Assembly: GCA_031553235.1 (NCBI GenBank) | Contig: JAVBLS010000048.1 | Location: 65,134 to 129,133, forward strand | From: Frigididesulfovibrio sp031553235 | Lineage (GTDB): Bacteria; Desulfobacterota; Desulfovibrionia; Desulfovibrionales; Desulfovibrionaceae | Direction of reading: 5' to 3' | Length of the DNA: 64,000 nucleotides | Shown: positions 60,001 through 64,000 of the stretch, piece by piece | Layout of the letters: each line of letters starts with the position of its first letter | Numbering within the stretch: the first letter of the stretch is position 1 | The notes under the pieces: model-generated | Databases searched by the model: none | The model's input: only the letters and a program-made list of their open reading frames with translations | What the model was told of the DNA's origin: nothing | Translations under genes and position numbers: made by a program

Positions 60001-63000
60001 GGCCACGTGGTTGCCGGTGGGCTCGCCGTGTGAACCCAACTCCGGCGTGGTGGCCGCGCCGGGCTTTACGGTCAGCACGGGCTCGCCGTCCACGGAACCC
60101 ACCAGGTTGCCGTCGCCGTCCACGTCCCAGGTCACGGGCTTGTATTCGCCCGAGCCGCCCACGTCGGCCTTGATCTGGTTCAGCGGGTTGCTGGAGATGG
60201 CCTCCAGGTTCCAGGTGACGTTGTCGGTGCCTTCCGGCAGGTACACGTTGAAGTGCTGCGCGGCATCATAGTAGCCGGTGTGGTGGCTGCCCGCGCCGGT
60301 GATGCCGGCTTCGTCCACATAGGAGGTGCCGGCGGGCACGTCGTGATCCATGTACACCGTGATGGGCTGCCGGGCCGTATCGTTGTCGCCGTCCTTCACC
60401 CCGAAGGTGATGGTTTCCGTATCGTTCTGCAGGCCATGCTTGGCCTGGTAGGTGTAGCTGATGGAGCCGCCGGTGTTCTTGGAGAATTCGATGACGCCCA
60501 GACCGGTATAGATGGGCCCGGACTTGCCGTCGGCGCCGAATTCCACCTTGACGGTCTGGTCAAAGCTGTCCACCACCGTTTTGACGCCGTTGATCCAGGC
60601 GTGGCGCACGCCGGAGAAGGACACTTCCACATAGTCGGCCGTGGTGTCGCCGTAGGTGGCGCCCTTGGCGTAGTCGGCGCCGTAGGCGGGCGTGATGCTG
60701 CCGGTGGTCATGTAGGTGTTGCCCAGGTGGATGTTGCCGTCTTCCACAAAGGAACCCTGGCCGTTGGTGTAGCCGGTATCGGCATGGCTGATGCCCAGTT
60801 GGGGGCCGTCGTCGTGGATGTCGATGGACAGGTTCCGCGGCGCGGAGCTCATGCCCTGCTTGTCGGTCACGACGACCTCAAAGGTCGGCATGGCCGCCTG
60901 GGCCGCGGCATCGCCGTCGGACAACCGCTCATGGCTGTCGGCCGTGTCGGCATGCGCCCGGCTGGCCTGATTCAGGGTGTAGGTGAAGGTGACTTCGTAT
61001 TTTTCGGTGGCGGCGTTGTAGAAGATCTTGTCGATCTGCATGGTGCCGTTGTCCACATTCCAGGGGCCGGCGTTGCTCAGGTTGGTGCCGTCCCAGCCCA
61101 CCACGTGGCCGCCCACGGAGATGGAGGCCAGGCCGTATTCGGCTTCGACCAGAATCACACCCGTTTGGGCCAGGGGGTGATCCACAGTCTGGCCGGCGTG
61201 GGTGCCGTGGCTCAGGGCGTCTTCGTGCACGGCCAGGTTTTGCGGAATAAGGGCGATGGCCGGGGCCGGCGGTTGGCCCGCGTGCAGGTGCAACTGGGTG
61301 ACCACGGAGTCGCCGTCGTTGTCCGTGACCATATAGTCGTAACAGGCTTCGCTGTAAGAAACCGACTGGTACCCGGCCTGGATGCCGCTGATGCGGAAGT
61401 CGGAAGCGGTGTCGCCCGCGTGGATGACCACCTTGCCGAAGGTGGCGCCGTTATCCAGAGAGATGGTTACGGTGGCGTTGCCGTTGGTGGAGACGTCGTT
61501 GCTGTTGAATACACCTTCCCCGACTTTGTTTCCGGCCGCGTCGTAGGCAATCCAGCGGGCGGTTTCCGGACCTTCCGCGCCGTCATGGGAGTCGGTGCCG
61601 AAGTGGACCAGATCCACCTTGAGCGCGGACACCGGGGTAGCGCACTCGACGAGCACGCCTTCCAGGTCCGTGCCGTTGTCGGCCAGGCCTATTTCGGTCT
61701 TGTCGAAACCGCCGGGGCCGCCTTTGATGCCCATGGGGCCGGCGCCGCCTTCAATGTCGAAGGTGGCGGTGCTGTTGTCTACCTGACCGGCGGCGTTCAC
61801 GGTCACGGCCGTGAAGGTGATGCCCTTGTTGTCAAAGGAGTGGACGGAGTCAATCTTGTTGTCCACGCCCGAGCCGGTGCCGTAAGCCGGGTCGAAGTTG
61901 ACGGTTTTGGTCGGGGTATATTCGTAGTAGCCGTCGGCGTAGATGGTCAGCCCGCCGACCGCGACGCTGTAACCGCCGTGGGCCTGGCCCAGGGCGCTCG
62001 TGTCTTCCGTCAATACATGCCACGTTCCGTCGCCGTCGTGGCTGTGCGTGGGGTCGTTGTCGGCCGGATGCGTGCCGCCCTTCTCATCCGTATGGACGCG
62101 CACCTGGGTGAGCCTGCCGCCGTCCGCGCCCATCTTGTCGGCCGCGCCGCCGGCGGAGCCGTCTTCGGCCGCACCGCCCCAGTCGGAGCCGTCGGCCTTG
62201 TGGCCGTAAAGGCCGTCCACCACGTTGCCGTAGACCTTCTGCCCGTCGATGGTCGCCCAGTCGGACTGCAGCGTGGGCACGTCGTCCACGATGGTCACGT
62301 TGATCGGGAAGCCGGCCGTGTCGCCGTCAAGGTCCGTCACGATTACTTTGAAGGAGTCGGCGATGTCCTTGCCGTCGGCAAGTTTTGTGTTGGTGCCGTC
62401 GCCGGATTCGTGGGACACATTGTCGTTCAGGTGGTAGCGGTATTCCACCGTGTTCGTCGCCGGGTTGAGCCGCGCTTCCAGGTCGCCGTGCGTGCCGCCG
62501 GGGATGGAAGTCCAGCCTGGGCCGTTGCCCACAATAATGTCGTTGATGGTCACGCCGGCAAGACCGTCCGGCGCCGAGAACATGAACGAGTTGCCCACCC
62601 AGGTCTTTTCGCCGTCGGCCGCGCCGCCGTCGTGCGTCGAGCCGTCCTTGTCGTGGTCAAGGTGCTTTTCATACGCCGCCAGGCCCAGGCCCGAGGCTTC
62701 GGGATGCGAAGGAGCGTTCGGGTCCAGCGGCTTTTCCGGGTCTTCCGGATTCACAATGATCACCGGGCTGTCGGTGATCTTCAGGGTCAGGGTGCTGGAG
62801 GCCTTGTCGCCGTCGCCGTCTTCGATGGTGTAGGCGATGACGATTTGGCCCTCGAAGTTTTCCGGGCCGGGCTTGGTGTAGGTGTAGGAACCATCGGGAT
62901 GCAGCTCCAGCGTACCGTAGTTTTTGCCGTCGCTGCCGGTGAGCGCGTGGGTATCCGCGCTCCGGGACAAAGTGATTTTTTCGCCGTTGTCCAGGGTCAC

Positions 63001-64000
63001 CGACATGGCCGGGTCGCCGTCGGCGTCCACCCACCGCAGGGGCGTGGCGGCGTAATGGTCGGCGCCGGAGGAGTCGGCGGCGCCGTCGACGGCTTCGCCG
63101 TTCACGGTGCCGAGAACGACGTTGCCTTCGATGGAGGCGGCTTCGGAGCCCAGGGCGGCCTCGTCGGCGCGGGCAATGGGAATGTCGTCGATGACGTCGA
63201 TGTGGATGACGGCCGGGGCGCTGGTCACGCCGCTGTTGCCGATGGCGGAGAACTCGTAGCTGCCGACCTCGTCGGTTTCGACGCCCTGCTCGCCATGCCC
63301 CTGGTAGTTGGTGTCCAGGGTATACTCGATGTCCAGGCGGTAGACGCCGGGGCCTTCCACAGTGACGTCGCCGCCGCTCAGGTGGCCGACGCCGCTCTGG
63401 TCTTTCAGGTCGGCCACGTTCAGGGTGAAGTGATTGGGGTCACTCGGATCCGGAACAAGATCGTAGCGCACGCCGTCGATGACCACGGCCACCAGGCCGT
63501 CATTGGTTTCGATGCGCAGGGAAATGGTGTTGTGCGGGTTGGCTTCCCCATCCTGGTGCCGGTGGGCCGTGCCGTCGTGCAGCACACTTTCGGCCATGCG
63601 CAGACGGTCGCCCGCCAGGTTCAGGCCGGGGTGGAAGGGATTGTTGGGGCTGTCGGGGTCGGACGGATCCCCCGGATAGTTGGGATCGTTGGGACCGCCC
63701 GGAAATTCGGGGTTGTACGGCGTGATGCCGATCACGGGCATGAAGGCCGGCCCGGCCGGGCCGCCGTCGTCGGCCAAAAGGCCCCGGATGGTTTCGGGCG
63801 CTTCGGTGGCGCGGTCCCAGAACACGGTGCCCAGGGAGCCGAGCTTGTCGATGCCGCCGAGCAGGGCGCCGGGGTCGTCGGCGTAGGAGCCTTCACCGCC
63901 GGAGCCCGGCGCCCCCGCGCCGGGACCGGCCGCGGTGGTCAGGTCCATGTTCGGGTTCTGGGCGGCCAGAAAGTCGGCCGAGGCCACTTCGGTGCCGTCG
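57034..64000 (-). CDS. Giant type I-secreted RTX adhesin with VWA domain (5' end beyond window)
   Basis: At least 2320 residues; the frame is open to the right edge (DGTEV precedes the first listed start), so the N-terminus is outside. The visible start looks like the end of a retention module, then a Pro/Gly/Asp-rich linker (about 63600-63730). Seven or so bacterial Ig/VCBS-like modules follow, joined by DDxP-type junctions. A von Willebrand factor A domain has its metal site DVSGS at 59748-59734. Thirteen RTX nonapeptides (57388-57738) precede a C-terminal type I secretion signal. Such LapA-type adhesins hold cells in biofilms and are often controlled by cyclic di-GMP, which fits the neighbouring cyclase. 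D. vulgaris has comparable proteins. The transporter is not in this window. Confidence 0.88.
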   Translation of the reverse strand, partial: DGTEVASADFLAAQNPNMDLTTAAGPGAGAPGSGGEGSYADDPGALLGGIDKLGSLGTVFWDRATEAPETIRGLLADDGGPAGPAFMPVIGITPYNPEFPGGPNDPNYPGDPSDPDSPNNPFHPGLNLAGDRLRMAESVLHDGTAHRHQDGEANPHNTISLRIETNDGLVAVVIDGVRYDLVPDPSDPNHFTLNVADLKDQSGVGHLSGGDVTVEGPGVYRLDIEYTLDTNYQGHGEQGVETDEVGSYEFSAIGNSGVTSAPAVIHIDVIDDIPIARADEAALGSEAASIEGNVVLGTVNGEAVDGAADSSGADHYAATPLRWVDADGDPAMSVTLDNGEKITLSRSADTHALTGSDGKNYGTLELHPDGSYTYTKPGPENFEGQIVIAYTIEDGDGDKASSTLTLKITDSPVIIVNPEDPEKPLDPNAPSHPEASGLGLAAYEKHLDHDKDGSTHDGGAADGEKTWVGNSFMFSAPDGLAGVTINDIIVGNGPGWTSIPGGTHGDLEARLNPATNTVEYRYHLNDNVSHESGDGTNTKLADGKDIADSFKVIVTDLDGDTAGFPINVTIVDDVPTLQSDWATIDGQKVYGNVVDGLYGHKADGSDWGGAAEDGSAGGAADKMGADGGRLTQVRVHTDEKGGTHPADNDPTHSHDGDGTWHVLTEDTSALGQAHGGYSVAVGGLTIYADGYYEYTPTKTVNFDPAYGTGSGVDNKIDSVHSFDNKGITFTAVTVNAAGQVDNSTATFDIEGGAGPMGIKGGPGGFDKTEIGLADNGTDLEGVLVECATPVSALKVDLVHFGTDSHDGAEGPETARWIAYDAAGNKVGEGVFNSNDVSTNGNATVTISLDNGATFGKVVIHAGDTASDFRISGIQAGYQSVSYSEACYDYMVTDNDGDSVVTQLHLHAGQPPAPAIALIPQNLAVHEDALSHGTHAGQTVDHPLAQTGVILVEAEYGLASISVGGHVVGWDGTNLSNAGPWNVDNGTMQIDKIFYNAATEKYEVTFTYTLNQASRAHADTADSHERLSDGDAAAQAAMPTFEVVVTDKQGMSSAPRNLSIDIHDDGPQLGISHADTGYTNGQGSFVEDGNIHLGNTYMTTGSITPAYGADYAKGATYGDTTADYVEVSFSGVRHAWINGVKTVVDSFDQTVKVEFGADGKSGPIYTGLGVIEFSKNTGGSISYTYQAKHGLQNDTETITFGVKDGDNDTARQPITVYMDHDVPAGTSYVDEAGITGAGSHHTGYYDAAQHFNVYLPEGTDNVTWNLEAISSNPLNQIKADVGGSGEYKPVTWDVDGDGNLVGSVDGEPVLTVKPGAATTPELGSHGEPTGNHVADFEVELHHPIRHASGGDGQPYNAQGLYLDFKAEYEGVDDNGAPKTLVLDNAVAVAIVDDAPSAREMSLAVTESVISPEDVYLVMDVSGSITNASSVGLRNGIEALYKLVKEYEAKGIEAKFTLVDFSADAVLKADHLDTTAMLKLLGDVLYVGGTPTYNAAGTAVTNYNGTTSINTWARLGQDNTSTNYDGPLDATQRLVEAAQQDGSLRGYNQKVYFISDGEPNCGLDQNYTSWRNFIKSHGADAGNERVEVYAFGVGNAITNDSSFEVLKGVTGDGDDHAIKVKDYGVLAESLTAVVKAGSATGNLLGDASTDNNDIRSADFTQVAKVMFGDQEVKIGERTEIDRGVFLTVKADGTYTLESSKGVDADVLYKLRVTITDRDGDSSTTTVNLIIQDAKPEAFDSLAEHVRQYVDGSPNGTGSFIVLDNFDNASGKWDASYSAKSGNSFTSFTHGAKVAAGTSMMTIDGTTRNATAADTFVQISARKGGSGVSFDESVRDITGLKASDLTDVNGNNLGLGAPSAGAYIEKSFEMNTAGTLKFNYLLDRGDINGTNGAKEHAFAVLLDAHGKIFWAGKLDTTADGDWDKGVCSIPVSGPGKYTLIIGCSDAGDTGKMPVLYVDQLVYRPDLSLGEQVYHGNMIEDHNPMGERDTPGDRAVLHGSIVVNGTAYPLDADNCFSGEVAGGRLTVNSTGEYWYQTHNGSFDNINIEYTIKEPGSSDASSSFVYIRSDEYVHDVNGKLDLSTDSHNNVIVGHEGNDTIHGGSGNDVIYGGNGDNVLHGGAGNDVIHGGTGNDTIFGGDGNDTIHSGGGHNLIDGGTGHDLIHGGSGNDTIFGGDGNDTIHSGAGNDLIYGGLGADVMYGGSGADTFAWAAGECAGDTASIDKVMDFTLREDRLSFTDLFGTTEQKNISFADVLDAVQGGKIDVTASTAEHLTVKVGCQTVEITLADSHLNNDQLQALSHAHADSPSDDAAKAALLQQMLTNIGG
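57388..57738 (-). repeat. Thirteen RTX calcium-binding nonapeptide repeats
   Basis: Exactly 351 bp = 13 x 27 bp in the adhesin gene. Repeats follow GGxGxDxxx (GGSGNDVIY, GGAGNDVIH, GGDGNDTIH). A block with GNDTIFGGDGNDTIHSG occurs twice, which points to recent internal duplication. RTX repeats bind calcium and fold after secretion. Confidence 0.92.

Noticed and set aside
57007..60033. A 1008-codon open frame on the plus strand opposite the adhesin
   Set aside because: It is antisense to a well-supported RTX/VWA gene, is rich in Val/Ala/Gly/His from codon mirroring and has no family motifs. It is a shadow of GC-rich coding DNA.

Overview
The window is high-GC bacterial DNA with tight, mostly overlapping genes. 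It looks like a Desulfovibrio-type member of the Desulfobacterota. This is inferred from three things together: an exosortase/PEP-CTERM exopolysaccharide locus, a giant calcium-binding type I-secreted adhesin with a von Willebrand factor A domain, and a purine-degrading xanthine dehydrogenase cluster. No rRNA or other marker gene is present to settle the species.

Region 1 (1-40738, all minus strand) is one very large exopolysaccharide (EPS) locus, read from prsT (40738) leftwards. It carries nearly the full type-1 exosortase (XrtA) toolkit: the TPR lipoprotein PrsT, a priming sugar transferase, Wza-like export protein, Wzz-like chain-length protein, tyrosine autokinase, ExeA-like ATPase, outer-membrane beta-barrel, XrtA-type polysaccharide deacetylase, FemAB-like protein, a DegT-type enzyme, ATP-grasp ligase, O-antigen ligase/polymerase, Wzx-type flippase, six glycosyltransferases, a CapK-like adenylating enzyme, a second deacetylase, exosortase XrtA, EpsI, and the PrsK/PrsR two-component pair. 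Many junctions are 4-bp ATGA overlaps, so translation is probably coupled along the cluster. Its left end holds a secreted 12-Asp-box propeller protein, an AT-rich membrane acyltransferase, and a small module of hexapeptide acyltransferase, FkbH-like protein, acyl carrier protein, asparagine-synthase-like protein and a methyltransferase cut by the window edge. This module may make and attach an unusual acyl substituent.

Region 2 (40739-50600, minus strand) starts with a regulatory spacer and the remnant of an ABC-transporter ATPase gene. It then holds a purine salvage/catabolism cluster: two-subunit xanthine dehydrogenase, guanine deaminase, NCS2/AzgA-type purine permease, adenine deaminase and a small DksA/TraR zinc-finger protein. 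Together these would import purine bases and convert them to xanthine or urate.

Region 3 (50600-57000) is a patchwork: an Hsp20 chaperone, an aldo/keto reductase with ferredoxin-like clusters, an SDR-DUF2867 protein, a GNAT acetyltransferase and a membrane diguanylate cyclase with a CHASE-like sensor domain. It is marked by two nearly identical 116/117-bp MITE-like elements in opposite orientation, one of them nested in an older element, and by a 30-bp perfect AT palindrome.

Region 4 (57034-64000, minus strand) is the 3' part of a giant RTX adhesin gene that runs off the right edge.

The most promising undescribed items are a paired structured-RNA motif (48375-48500 and 50631-50738) with compensatory base-pair changes, the nested MITE-like family, and the FkbH/ACP/asparagine-synthase-like decoration module in an exosortase EPS locus.
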